Source: Agromyces ramosus
GTDB taxonomy: Bacteria; Actinomycetota; Actinomycetes; Actinomycetales; Microbacteriaceae
Assembly: GCF_030817175.1 (NCBI RefSeq)
Contig: NZ_JAUSYY010000001.1
Span: 1,674,001 to 1,738,000, forward strand
Length of the DNA: 64,000 bases
Direction of reading: 5' to 3'
The number at the start of each line of letters is the position of its first letter. The stretch's first letter is position 1. Below, piece after piece: positions 36,824 through 45,535 of the stretch. The translations under genes and the position numbers were made by a program. Under the pieces are notes generated by a model. It had not been told where the DNA came from and did not search any database. It was given only the letters and a program-made list of their open reading frames with translations.

Positions 36824-37293
36824 AGGGCGGCCCCCAGCTCGTTGTTGCGTGCAAGCGTTCGTCGCGAGTCGGCCGAAGGCAGTGAAGGCGCCGGATGCTT
36901 CGGAGCCGCTGCCGGGGCGGCATCCGGAGTGCCCGCGACCCCCGCGACCCTCTCGACTCCCTCGGCTTCCGCCGTGCGCGCGGCCTGCGCCGCCTGCACG
37001 TCGAGCTGCGCCTCCATGCGCCGAATGCGGTCGACGAGTTGCGCCTCGGCGTCTTCGAGCGACTGCCGAGCACCTACGGCCCAGTTGCGCAGCTCGTCGA
37101 GGCGCTGCGAATAGCGTTCAGCGGCCGCGGATCGCCAGCGGCCGAGGCCTGACGGCAGCGAGCCGGGCACGGCACCGCTCACCTCCGCGACGAGGTTCCG
37201 CAGCATCAGGAGCAGGGCGCGCGCCGCCTCGACCCGATCGGGCGTGATGGGCCGACCGCCGAGTGCGGCGACGAACGGATCGGAGTCGTACAC
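36808..37293 (-). CDS. WXG100-like helical protein (hypothetical)
   Basis: A 161-residue protein whose residues ~45-120 look like a helical hairpin with GLGRWRSAAAERYSQRLDELRNW, resembling the W-x-G/S turn and following A..Y of WXG100 proteins, then a coiled coil (ARQSLEDAEAQLVDRIRRMEAQLDVQ). The C-terminal 40 residues are low-complexity (Ala/Pro-rich) with TRRTLARNN-type text. No signal peptide. It overlaps the hydrolase gene downstream by 16 bp. The GTG at 37293 is chosen because the protein text begins well there; the ribosome site is weak. Secretion by ESX is only an analogy, since no ESX core gene is in the window. Confidence 0.6.
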   Translation of the reverse strand: MYDSDPFVAALGGRPITPDRVEAARALLLMLRNLVAEVSGAVPGSLPSGLGRWRSAAAERYSQRLDELRNWAVGARQSLEDAEAQLVDRIRRMEAQLDVQAAQAARTAEAEGVERVAGVAGTPDAAPAAAPKHPAPSLPSADSRRTLARNNELGAALWTTR

Positions 37294-37390
37294 GCGACGA
37301 GTCTCGCGCCCACGCCGGCTCGAGATCGCCCGCACGCCCGCTTCCGTGCAGGCCGCCTCCGACGGTCACCGTGTGGAGGACCACTCCCGC

Positions 37391-38278
37391 TCAGTCGAGC
37401 AGCACCTGCTCGAGCGCGTACGCCCCGACCCTGCCGAAAGCCGACGACGTGCCGGCCTGCTCGACGATCGATGAGGCGATCACGAGCGCCCAGCCGCGCG
37501 CCCGATGCCACGTCGCCTCATCTGTGGCACGACGTCGCTCCACCTCCGCCCGGAACACGCGACGAGCCGCCGGGTCGAAGGTCAGCCAGGCCGTCGCGAG
37601 GTCGGTCGCCGGGTCTCCGGCCGTCACGTCGCCGAAGTCCACGACCGCCGCGAGCGAGCCAGTCGGCGTGAGCAGCAGGTTGGTCGGATGCAGGTCGGCG
37701 TGCAGCCACAGCTTCGGACCCGACCAGACGGATGCCGCGAGCGCGCGATCCCACACGGCGACGAGTCGCTCGGCGTCGGGTACCCTCCCGCCCGTCAACC
37801 GCGCTCGCACGGTGTCATCCCGCTGCGAGAGCGGCACCCCTCGGTACACGTTCACCGGGGCATCCGGCGGCGCCGGGACGCCGATCGCGGTGACGAACTC
37901 CGCGAGCGGCGTCGCGGCCAGGGCGCGTGCGGACGCGTCGAACTCGAGGGCGCTCACGCCGTCGAGCCACGGCACGATGCTCCACGGCGCGTCGTAGCCG
38001 AGTTCGGGCGCGGGCAGTCCGACGCGCACCGGCGTCGGGATCGGGAGCGGCAACCGGTGCGCGAGCAGTGGAAGCCACCGTTGCTCGTTGAGCGCGAGCC
38101 CGACGGCAGACGTGCGCCGCGGCATCCGGATCGCGAAGCGCTCACCGAGGCGGAACATGGCGTTGTCCCAGCCGTTGGCGACGAGACGCACCGGGCCGGC
38201 GAGGTCGGGGTGCTGCGCCGCCACGAGCCGCGCCGCGAGCGCCTCGTCGACGTGCAGGTCGGGCGCAGGGGCATCCAA
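37391..38278 (-). CDS. Aminoglycoside phosphotransferase-fold kinase (APH family)
   Basis: A 295-residue kinase with VRLVANGWDNAMFRLGERFAIRMPRR (nucleotide-binding lobe), the Brenner-type catalytic motif LHADLHPTNLLL (Asp and Asn) and VVDFGDVTAGDPATDLA (metal-binding Asp). APH-fold enzymes phosphorylate antibiotics or small hydroxyl metabolites; this subgroup is mostly uncharacterised, so drug resistance cannot be claimed. The start TTG at 38278 has GAGG upstream and gives the usual length. It is divergent from the tyrosine phosphatase gene. Confidence 0.8.
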   Translation of the reverse strand: MDAPAPDLHVDEALAARLVAAQHPDLAGPVRLVANGWDNAMFRLGERFAIRMPRRTSAVGLALNEQRWLPLLAHRLPLPIPTPVRVGLPAPELGYDAPWSIVPWLDGVSALEFDASARALAATPLAEFVTAIGVPAPPDAPVNVYRGVPLSQRDDTVRARLTGGRVPDAERLVAVWDRALAASVWSGPKLWLHADLHPTNLLLTPTGSLAAVVDFGDVTAGDPATDLATAWLTFDPAARRVFRAEVERRRATDEATWHRARGWALVIASSIVEQAGTSSAFGRVGAYALEQVLLD

Positions 38279-38404
38279 GACCGAATCACCTCGCTCGAAA
38301 TTCGCCGCCGGGCGCGTCCGCGACGGACCGACCAGCCTAGCGCGCGGGGCGCCCGGCCTCACGCGTGAGGATTCCTGCTGTGCACCGCGCCGATCTCCAC
38401 CACA

Positions 38405-38941
38405 ATGGAACCCATGACGCGAGCGGAACCCGCCGGGGACGCCGCGCAGCCCTTCCGGGTCGCCTTCGTGTGCACGGGCAACATCTGCCGCTCGCCGATG
38501 GCCGAGGTGGTGCTGCGCGCCCACGCCGAACGTGCCGGGCTCGCCGGCCGCCTCGCCATCGAATCGGCGGCCACCGGCGACTGGCACGTCGGCGAGCCCG
38601 CCGACCAGCGCACCATCGACGCGCTCGCCCGTGCGGGCTACGACGGCTCGCACCATCGCGCACGCCAGTTCGACGCGACCGACTTCCCGGGACTCGACCT
38701 CGTGGTCGCCTTCGACCGCGGCCAGGCCCGGATCCTCCGCAATTGGGCGCCGACGACGCTCGAGCAGGAGAAGGTGCGGTTGCTGCTCGAGTTCGAGCCC
38801 GAGCTCAGCACCCTGAACGACGTCCCCGACCCGTACTACTCCGACGCGGCGATGTTCGACCGAGTGCTTGAGATGATAGAGCGGTCGACGTCGGCGCTCT
38901 TCCGGCAACTCGCTCCCGCTCTCAGACAAGGAATCCGATGA
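38405..38941 (+). CDS. Low-molecular-weight protein tyrosine phosphatase
   Basis: A 178-residue enzyme. The P-loop CTGNICRS (C23 nucleophile, R29) follows FRVAFV near the N-terminus, and the general acid Asp lies in DVPDPYYSD. It removes phosphate from phosphotyrosine proteins or small substrates. It is coupled to purB by an ATGA overlap (38938-38941), an arrangement of unclear sense. The ATG at 38405 is taken; the ATG at 38414 would only lose three residues. Confidence 0.9.
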   Translation: MEPMTRAEPAGDAAQPFRVAFVCTGNICRSPMAEVVLRAHAERAGLAGRLAIESAATGDWHVGEPADQRTIDALARAGYDGSHHRARQFDATDFPGLDLVVAFDRGQARILRNWAPTTLEQEKVRLLLEFEPELSTLNDVPDPYYSDAAMFDRVLEMIERSTSALFRQLAPALRQGIR

Positions 38942-40317
38942 CTTCGCTGCCTCCCCAGCCGCTCAGCCCGCTCGACGGCCGGTACCGTTCGGCCGTCGGA
39001 ACGCTCGGTGAGCACCTGTCGGAGGCCGGCCTCAACCGGGCGCGCGTGCAGGTCGAGGTCGAGTGGCTCATCGCGCAGACCGATCGCGGGTTCTTCGGCA
39101 CCTCGCCGCTCTCGCCCGACCAGCGTGCGCAGCTGCGGTCGGTGGTCACCGAGTTCGGGCAGGCCGACATCGACGAGCTCGCCGCTCTCGAGGCGACCAC
39201 CCGGCACGACGTGAAGGCCGTCGAGTACTACGTCCGCCGCCGGCTCGAACTGCTCGGCCTCGACGCCATCGCCGAGCTCACGCACTTCGCGTGCACGAGT
39301 GAAGACATCAACAACCTCTCCTACGCCATCACCGTGCGCGACGCGGTGCGCGAGGTGTGGCTGCCGAAGTACCGCGCGGCCATCGACGCCCTCGAGGCCC
39401 TCGCCGTCGAGCACCGCGATGCGGCGATGCTCTCGCGCACGCACGGCCAGCCTGCGACGCCGTCGACCATGGGCAAGGAGCTCGCGGTCTTCGTGCATCG
39501 CCTGACGCGCATCGCGAAGCAGGTCGAGGCCACCGAGTATCTCGGCAAGTTCTCGGGCGCGACCGGCACGTTCTCGGCGCACGTGGTCGCGGCTCCGGAT
39601 GTCGCGTGGCCCGAGGTGTCTCGTCAGTTCGTCGAGTCGCTCGGCCTCACGTGGAACCCCCTCACCACGCAGATCGAGTCGCACGACTGGCAGGCCGAGC
39701 TCTACGCACGCATCTCCCACGCGAACCGGGTGCTGCACAACCTCGCGACCGACATCTGGACCTACATCTCGCTCGGCTACTTCCGCCAGATCCCGCAGGC
39801 CGGTGCCACGGGCTCGTCGACGATGCCGCACAAGATCAACCCGATCCGCTTCGAGAACGCCGAGGCCAACCTCGAGCTCTCCTGCGCCGTGCTCGACTCC
39901 CTCGCCGCGACCCTCGTGACGTCGCGCCTGCAGCGCGACCTCACCGACTCGAGCGCCCAGCGCAACATCGGCGTCGGATTCGGCCACTCGCTCCTCGCGC
40001 TCGACAACATCCAGCGCGGCCTCGGCGAGGTCGACCTCGACGAGTCGCTCCTCCTCGACGACCTCGACGGCAACTGGGAGGTGCTCGGCGAGGCGATCCA
40101 GACGGTGATCCGCGCCGAGGTCGTCGCCGGCCGCTCGACGATCTCCGATCCCTACGCGCTCCTCAAGGAGCTCACGCGGGGCAAGCGCGTCGGCGCGGCC
40201 GAGCTCGCCGCGTTCGTCGAGGGCCTCGAGATCGGGGATGCCGCGAAGCAGCGCCTGCTCGCCCTGACTCCCGCGACGTACACGGGCATCGCGTCGAAGC
40301 TCGTCGACGAGCTCTAG
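38938..40317 (+). CDS. purB: Adenylosuccinate lyase
   Basis: A 459-residue tetrameric lyase of the fumarase/aspartase superfamily. The signature SSTMPHKINPIRFENAE, the SRTHGQPATPSTMGKE block and the THFACTSEDINNL part are all present and the length is standard. It cleaves SAICAR and adenylosuccinate with release of fumarate in purine synthesis. The start ATG shares bases with the phosphatase stop. The gene ends 21 bp before the convergent small membrane protein. Confidence 0.96.
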   Translation: MTSLPPQPLSPLDGRYRSAVGTLGEHLSEAGLNRARVQVEVEWLIAQTDRGFFGTSPLSPDQRAQLRSVVTEFGQADIDELAALEATTRHDVKAVEYYVRRRLELLGLDAIAELTHFACTSEDINNLSYAITVRDAVREVWLPKYRAAIDALEALAVEHRDAAMLSRTHGQPATPSTMGKELAVFVHRLTRIAKQVEATEYLGKFSGATGTFSAHVVAAPDVAWPEVSRQFVESLGLTWNPLTTQIESHDWQAELYARISHANRVLHNLATDIWTYISLGYFRQIPQAGATGSSTMPHKINPIRFENAEANLELSCAVLDSLAATLVTSRLQRDLTDSSAQRNIGVGFGHSLLALDNIQRGLGEVDLDESLLLDDLDGNWEVLGEAIQTVIRAEVVAGRSTISDPYALLKELTRGKRVGAAELAAFVEGLEIGDAAKQRLLALTPATYTGIASKLVDEL

Positions 40318-40338
40318 GGCCCCGCCCGACGGCCGGCG

Positions 40339-40629
40339 TCAGTGGCGCGTCGGCCCCTCGGGAGCCGGCGGCGGCGCGTCGCCGTCGCCTTCGTGCAGCT
40401 CTGCGGACTCCTCCGCGTTCGGCTTCACGGCCATCGCGAGAAGCGCGAGCACGACGAGCACCACGATGAACACGATGCCGGCGAGGATGAGCGCGAGCGT
40501 GAGCTCACGTGCCGTCACGAGCACCACGACGCCGGTGAAGATCGCAGCGATCGCGGCGCCGCCGACGTACTCGACGGGACGCAGCACGTCGCGACGGCTC
40601 GGCTTGTAGTCGCCGGAGGGCTGGGTCAC
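40339..40629 (-). CDS. Small two-helix membrane protein (hypothetical)
   Basis: A 96-residue protein with two predicted helices (GAAIAAIFTGVVVLVTA, LALILAGIVFIVVLVVLALLAMAV) and an acidic Pro-rich C-terminal tail (EESAELHEGDGDAPPPAPEG). It starts with an ATGA overlap on the upstream gene (40626-40629), so it forms a two-gene operon with the HdeD-like protein. No function is known. Confidence 0.75.
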   Translation of the reverse strand: MTQPSGDYKPSRRDVLRPVEYVGGAAIAAIFTGVVVLVTARELTLALILAGIVFIVVLVVLALLAMAVKPNAEESAELHEGDGDAPPPAPEGPTRH

Positions 40630-41234
40630 GAGTGCTGCTCCGTTTCAGATGCCGTGGGGTCCGCGGAGGCGGGTGCGGGCACGACGGGCGCCGCCGCCCA
40701 CTTCAGTGAGAATCCGGCGATCAGCAGGTAGACGCCGACGATCACGAGGTACCCGCCGAGGAAGCCGACGGCGGCGACGGCGTCGAGCGGAACGACGAGG
40801 AAGACGAGCGCCAGCACGGCGGTGGACACGCCGACCGCGATCCAGTCGCGAGCGACGGCGGAGTGCCCGCGGGCGCGAAGCCCGGCGAAGAGCTCGACGA
40901 TGCCGGTCACCGCGGCCCACACGCTCACGAGGTAGAGCAGGAACGGCAGCACGCCCGGCAGGGTGACCGCGAGGATGCCGGCGACGACCGTGGCGACGCC
41001 GTTCACGGCGAAGAGCGTGCGGATGCCGCGCTCGACGGTCAGCCGCAGCGAGAGCGCCCCGACCACGAGACCCGAGACGATCGCCCACACGCCGAACACC
41101 AGGAGCCCGAACGCGGGCGAGTGGTTCGGCGAGAACGTGATGACGGCGGCGGGCACGAGGGCGAGGATGCCGCGAACGACCGGGACGGCCCAGTACTGGG
41201 CGCGCTCCGGGGCGGCATCGCGGGCGGTGGCCAC
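40626..41234 (-). CDS. HdeD/DUF308 family membrane protein
   Basis: A 202-residue protein with six predicted helices in the DUF308 repeat pattern (VRGILALVPAAVITF, LLVFGVWAIVSGLVVGA, VNGVATVVAGILAVTLPGV, and others). Role unknown; HdeD of E. coli is a stress-linked relative. The GTG at 41234 is chosen because AAAGAGG is 5 nt upstream; starting at 41249 would leave this site within the gene. Coupled to the next small gene by ATGA. Confidence 0.8.
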   Translation of the reverse strand: MATARDAAPERAQYWAVPVVRGILALVPAAVITFSPNHSPAFGLLVFGVWAIVSGLVVGALSLRLTVERGIRTLFAVNGVATVVAGILAVTLPGVLPFLLYLVSVWAAVTGIVELFAGLRARGHSAVARDWIAVGVSTAVLALVFLVVPLDAVAAVGFLGGYLVIVGVYLLIAGFSLKWAAAPVVPAPASADPTASETEQHS

Positions 41235-41299
41235 GGCGACCTCTTTCACGTCGGAGGGGGGTACCGATCCATCCTACGCGTCGTGTGCTGACCGCCCCG

Positions 41300-42673
41300 T
41301 CAGAGCGCCTTCACGGCGGCGAGCACCTTGCCGAGCGACTCCTTCGCGTCACCGAAGAGCAGTGTCGTCTGCGGCTCGAACAGCAGCTCGTTCTCGATGC
41401 CCGCGAACCCAGGCCGCATCGACCGCTTCAGGAACACGACCTGCGGCGCCTGCTCGACCTCGAGGATCGGCATGCCGTAGATCGGCGAGCCGGGCGAGGT
41501 CTTCGCCGCGGGGTTCACGACGTCGTTCGCGCCCACGACGAGAGCGACATCCGCCGTCTTGAACTCGGGGTTCACCTCGCTCATCTCCTTCAGCGACTCG
41601 TAGGGCACGTTCGCCTCGGCGAGCAGCACGTTCATGTGACCGGGCATGCGGCCGGCCACCGGGTGGATCGCGAACACCACCTGGATGCCGCGCGACTCGA
41701 GCTCGGACTGCAGCTCGGCGATCGTGTGCTGCCCCTGCGCGACCGCGAGGCCGTAGCCGGGGACGATGACGACCTTCTGCGCGTAGCCGAGCAGCACGGC
41801 GACGTCCTCGGCGCTCGACGAGCGCACCGGGCGATCGGATGCCACGGTCGAACCCGCGGTCGAGCCGCCCTTGAACGCACCGAACAGGATGCCGGTGACG
41901 CTCCGCCCCATGGCCGACGCCATCGCGCGGGTCAGGATGGTTCCGGATGCCCCGACGAGCGTGCCGGCCACGACGAGCAGCACGTTGCCGAGCACCAGGC
42001 CCGAGGCGGCGACCGCGAGGCCCGTGAAGGCGTTCAGCAGCGAGATCACGATCGGCACGTCGGCGCCGCCGACCGGCAGCACGAGTAGCACGCCCGTGAG
42101 CAGCCCGAACACGAGGAGCAGCACCGCGAGCCAGCCGTTGCCGGTCATGATGACGGCGACGGATGCCCCGACCGCCGCGAGCAGCGCGGCGGCCATGATC
42201 ACCGGCAGGCCGGGAAACACGATGGGGCGGGTCGTCATGAGCTCCTGCAGCTTCGCGAAGGTCACGAGCGAGCCCGAGAACGAGATCGCGCCGACGAGCA
42301 GCGTGAAGACGACGGCGAGCCGCACCCACGGGTCATCCGTGTGACTCAGTTCGAGCAACGCAACGAGCGCGGCCGCACCGCCGCCGACGCCGTTGAAGAG
42401 GGCGACGAGCTGCGGCATCTGGGTCATCTGCACCCGGCGTGCGACCGGCGCCGCGATGGCGGAGCCGACGGCGATCGCCGCGAGGATCCACGGGATGTTG
42501 TCGAGCTTCATCGAGAGGAAGACGGTCACGACGCCGATGAGCGCGCCGGCCGCGCCGATGAGGTTGCCGCGGCGTGCGGTCTTCGGCGAGCTCAAGCCCT
42601 TCAGGGCGAGGATGAAGCAGATCGCGGCGACGAGGTAGAGCACGGCCGTCGAGGTGGGGGAGAGGATGGTCAT
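41300..42673 (-). CDS. pntB: NAD(P) transhydrogenase subunit beta
   Basis: A 457-residue membrane protein: about eight helices, then the soluble NADP-binding domain dIII (residues ~280-457) with VVIVPGYGLAVAQGQH, FAIHPVAGRMPGHMNVLLAEA and the GANDVVNPAA motif. It couples hydride transfer between NADH and NADP+ to proton flow. The ATG at 42673 overlaps the pntAB stop (ATGA). The three genes form one operon. Confidence 0.95.
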   Translation of the reverse strand: MTILSPTSTAVLYLVAAICFILALKGLSSPKTARRGNLIGAAGALIGVVTVFLSMKLDNIPWILAAIAVGSAIAAPVARRVQMTQMPQLVALFNGVGGGAAALVALLELSHTDDPWVRLAVVFTLLVGAISFSGSLVTFAKLQELMTTRPIVFPGLPVIMAAALLAAVGASVAVIMTGNGWLAVLLLVFGLLTGVLLVLPVGGADVPIVISLLNAFTGLAVAASGLVLGNVLLVVAGTLVGASGTILTRAMASAMGRSVTGILFGAFKGGSTAGSTVASDRPVRSSSAEDVAVLLGYAQKVVIVPGYGLAVAQGQHTIAELQSELESRGIQVVFAIHPVAGRMPGHMNVLLAEANVPYESLKEMSEVNPEFKTADVALVVGANDVVNPAAKTSPGSPIYGMPILEVEQAPQVVFLKRSMRPGFAGIENELLFEPQTTLLFGDAKESLGKVLAAVKAL

Positions 42674-42960
42674 CGACGCGCCGCCTTGCGGCCGCGGAAC
42701 ATCTCGAGCATGCGGTCGGTCACGACGAAGCCCCCGACGAGGTTGGCGGTCGCGAGCACCACGGCGAGCAGGGCGAGGGCGAGCGTCCACCCGTCGGCCG
42801 CCTGGCCGGCGACGATGATCGCGCCGACCAGGATGATGCCGTGGATCGCGTTCGCCCCCGACATCAGCGGGGTGTGCAGGGTGCTCGAGACCTTCGAGAC
42901 CACCTCGAAGCCCACGAACACCGAGAGCACGGTGATCGTGAGCAGGGCGATGCCATCCAT
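42670..42960 (-). CDS. pntAB: NAD(P) transhydrogenase subunit alpha part 2 (membrane part)
   Basis: A 96-residue protein with three predicted helices (ALLTITVLSVFVGFEVVSKV, GIILVGAIIVAGQAA, ALALLAVVLATANLVGGFVV) and the ending DRMLEMFRGRK. It is the split membrane portion of PntA, which in E. coli is fused to the dI domain. TGATG and ATGA overlaps on both sides make a tightly coupled three-gene operon. Confidence 0.94.
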   Translation of the reverse strand: MDGIALLTITVLSVFVGFEVVSKVSSTLHTPLMSGANAIHGIILVGAIIVAGQAADGWTLALALLAVVLATANLVGGFVVTDRMLEMFRGRKAARR

Positions 42961-44177
42961 CAGAGCTGTCCTTCCGGGTCGGTGCGGGGCGCGGTCGTCT
43001 CAGCGGCATCGGCCGGTGCGAGCGATCCGCTCTCGACGGCGGCGCCGAGGGCCTCGGCAGTGGGCGGATGCCGCACCTCACCCGCGTGCGTGAGGCAGGC
43101 GCCGGCGATGACCTCGTCGCCGAAGTCGGGTTCGACGAGTCCATCGGCGGTCATCAGGGCGAGCAGGTTCGCGACGTTCTTCGCGTAGAGCCGTGAGGCG
43201 TCGGCGGGCATCGTCGACGCGGCATCCTTCATGCCGACGATCGTCACCGTGCCCTCGCCGCTCGCCGTCGGAACCAGGACGTCACGGCCGGCGACCGAAC
43301 CCTCGACGTTGCCGCCCGACTCGGCCGCCAGGTCGACGACGACGGAGTCGGGGCGCATCGCGGCCACCATCTCGGCGGTGACGAGGAGCGGCGCGGGCCG
43401 GCCCGGGATCGCCGCGGTGGTGATGAGCACATCGGCGTCGGCGATGTGCGGAGCGAGCAGTCGTCGCTGCTGGGCGGCGCGGTCTTCGCCGAGCTCCTTC
43501 GCGTAGCCGCCGGCCGCCTCGGCGGTCTCGAGGTCGAGCGAGATGAACGTGCCGCCCATCGAGGCGACCTCGTCGGCCGAGGCCGGCCGCACGTCGTTGG
43601 CCGACACACGAGCGCCGAGCCGCTTCGCCGTGCCGATCGCCTGCAGCCCCGCGACGCCGGCGCCGAGTACGAGCACCTTGGCCGGCGGGATGGTGCCCGC
43701 CGCGGTCATGTAGAGGGGGAAGAACCGGGGCAGCCGCATCGCCGCCTCGAGCACGCATCGGTACCCGGCCACGAGCGCCTGGCTCGTGAGGGCGTCCATC
43801 GACTGGGCGCGCGAGATGCGCGGCACGAGCTCGAGGGCGAACGCCGTGACGCCCGCGTCGCGCAGCGCCCGCACCGTCGGCAGCTCGGTCGACGGCGAGC
43901 CGAGACCGACCGTGATGGCCCCACGTCGAAGCCGGCCGGGCGTCGCCGGTGTGAGCGGGCGCACGTGCACGAGCACGTCGATCGCACCGAGGTCGAGTGC
44001 GTCGACGAGCTCTGCGCCCGCCTCGGCGTATCTCGAGTCCGCCTGGCCGGATGCCTCGCCCGCCCCCCGCTCGACGACGAGCGTCAGCCCGAGCCCGGTC
44101 AGTTGTCGTACCGTCTCGGGCGTCGCGGCGACACGTCGCTCGCCCTCGCGGCGTTCTCTCGGGATGCCGACTCGCAC
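42960..44177 (-). CDS. pntAA: NAD(P) transhydrogenase subunit alpha part 1 (NAD-binding)
   Basis: A 405-residue soluble dI subunit with VRVGIPRERREGERRVAATP at the start, the NAD fold VLVLGAGVAGLQAIGTAKRLGARVSANDVRP, and the RQD-loop region. A His/Asp-free mobile loop follows. It binds NAD(H) and works with PntAB and PntB. The GTG at 44177 has GAAGGAG 5 nt upstream. It is the first gene of the operon; the 228-bp gap to 44405 holds its promoter region, with no clear hexamers seen. Confidence 0.94.
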   Translation of the reverse strand: MRVGIPRERREGERRVAATPETVRQLTGLGLTLVVERGAGEASGQADSRYAEAGAELVDALDLGAIDVLVHVRPLTPATPGRLRRGAITVGLGSPSTELPTVRALRDAGVTAFALELVPRISRAQSMDALTSQALVAGYRCVLEAAMRLPRFFPLYMTAAGTIPPAKVLVLGAGVAGLQAIGTAKRLGARVSANDVRPASADEVASMGGTFISLDLETAEAAGGYAKELGEDRAAQQRRLLAPHIADADVLITTAAIPGRPAPLLVTAEMVAAMRPDSVVVDLAAESGGNVEGSVAGRDVLVPTASGEGTVTIVGMKDAASTMPADASRLYAKNVANLLALMTADGLVEPDFGDEVIAGACLTHAGEVRHPPTAEALGAAVESGSLAPADAAETTAPRTDPEGQL

Positions 44178-44405
44178 ACATGCTCCTTCTCGCACGGGAG
44201 TGCAGCGGTGCCGCCGGTGGGTCGGTGCGGCGGCTCTGCTGCACGTGTCGTTCAGCGTACGTCGCCGCGGGGCATCCGTTCGATGGATTCGCCGCGATCC
44301 GAGTGGAAAGATCGGCGGTTCTTTCAGCGGGCGAAAGCGGTGCGCGTTGTCGAGATCGGCATTTCGGCTCCGACTCACTGGTATCACCCCCGAGGAGGAG
44401 AGATC

Positions 44406-44721
44406 ATGACCATCATGACGAAGGCACCAGCATCACGGATCCCAGTCGGCCCGATCGACGAGTCGTTCGACGCCGTGCTCGAACGCAGCCCGGCGGCCAG
44501 GCGGGTGGACATATCTGATCTGGCCCCGGTCCGCGGAGTTCTTCGGCACGCGCGGGCTCGTGAAGGTATCGGGCGAGGTCGACGGTCACCTGTTCCACGG
44601 GTCGTTCATGGCGCTCGGCGACGGACGGCACAAGCTCGCGGTGACCGCCGAGGCGAGGCGTGCGATCGGCAAGGAGGCCGGTGCCACCGTGCACGTTCAC
44701 CTGACCGCGCGCCGCTCCTGA
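44406..44721 (+). pseudogene. DUF1905 domain gene with a single-base frameshift
   Basis: The ATG at 44406 has GAGGAGAG just upstream. The first frame gives [19 protein letters not shown] up to ERSPA, then a break near 44488-44503. The next frame gives [25 protein letters not shown], a clear DUF1905 beta-barrel, then [21 protein letters not shown] and a stop at 44721. The length is 3n+1, so one extra base in the GCCCGGCGGCCAGGCGGG run suffices. The family is of unknown function, sometimes fused with YdeI-type domains. Like the three other one-base breaks, it may be a sequencing error. Confidence 0.72.
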
Positions 44722-44812
44722 CCGGGTCCGTGGCCGACGACGGTCGGTCATCCTGTTCGATTACCGGTCGGCTCGTCCTAGTATCGGACGAACGGGGAGA
44801 GGTGTGTAGCGG

Positions 44813-45526
44813 ATGGCGGAGAGAGCGGCGACGCAAGCGGGCTCGCAGACGCTGAGTCGCGGCATCCGCATGCTCGAGGTCCTCGCCGCCGCCGACCGGA
44901 ACCTCTCGATCGACGAACTCGCGGCCGCACTGGGAGTGCATCGCTCGGTCGCCTACCGGCTGCTGCGCACCCTCGAGGACCACGGCCTCGTGACCCGCGA
45001 CGCGGCGGGCCGCCTCGCGCTCGGCACCGGCCTCGCGGCGCTCGCGTCGGGCGTCGCCCGCGACCTCCAGCACCTTGCGCTGCCCGAGCTCAACGAGGTC
45101 GCGAACGAGCTCGGCATGACGTGCCTGCTCGCCGTGCTCGTCGACGGCGACGAGGCCGTCACGCTCGTGAGCGCCTCGCCTCGCCAGTCGGTGGCGGTGG
45201 TGTCGTACCGGCCGGGGCACCGGCATCCGATCACCCGCGGCGGCCCGGGCAAGGCGATCCTGCTCGCGCTCCCCGACGGTGCGTGGCCGCCCGACGTGTC
45301 CGAGGCGCTGCGTGACGAGATCGCCGAGAGCCGCAGTCGCGGCTATGCCCGCAGTCACGACGAGGTGGTGCCGTCGCTCCGGTCGGTCGCCGTTCCGCTC
45401 ACGCTGTCGGGCCAGCCGCCGGCGGCGATCGCGGTGATCCACGTGTCGTTCCCCCGGCCCGAGGCCGAGATCGCCGAGCGCCTCAAGCTCGCCGCCCAGC
45501 GCGTCGCCCGAGCCTACGGCGCCTGA
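44813..45526 (+). CDS. IclR family transcriptional regulator
   Basis: A 237-residue regulator. Residues 10-80 are the IclR winged helix (TLSRGIRMLEVLAAADRNLSIDELAAALGVHRSVAYRLLRTLEDHGLV), followed by the GAF-like effector domain (LNEVANELGMTCLLAVLVDGDEAVTLV, HPITRGGPGKAILLAL, ESRSRGYARSHDEVV, PLTLSGQPPAAIAVI). It probably responds to an aromatic or short organic acid. It is convergent with the monooxygenase gene (9 bp between the stops), so direct control is likely but not shown by divergent layout. Confidence 0.9.
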   Translation: MAERAATQAGSQTLSRGIRMLEVLAAADRNLSIDELAAALGVHRSVAYRLLRTLEDHGLVTRDAAGRLALGTGLAALASGVARDLQHLALPELNEVANELGMTCLLAVLVDGDEAVTLVSASPRQSVAVVSYRPGHRHPITRGGPGKAILLALPDGAWPPDVSEALRDEIAESRSRGYARSHDEVVPSLRSVAVPLTLSGQPPAAIAVIHVSFPRPEAEIAERLKLAAQRVARAYGA

Positions 45527-45535
45527 CTCGCCGGC

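Noticed and set aside
38279..38929. Extension of the phosphotransferase frame upstream to 512 codons
   Set aside because: It runs antisense through the tyrosine phosphatase gene and carries no domain; the kinase starts near 38278.
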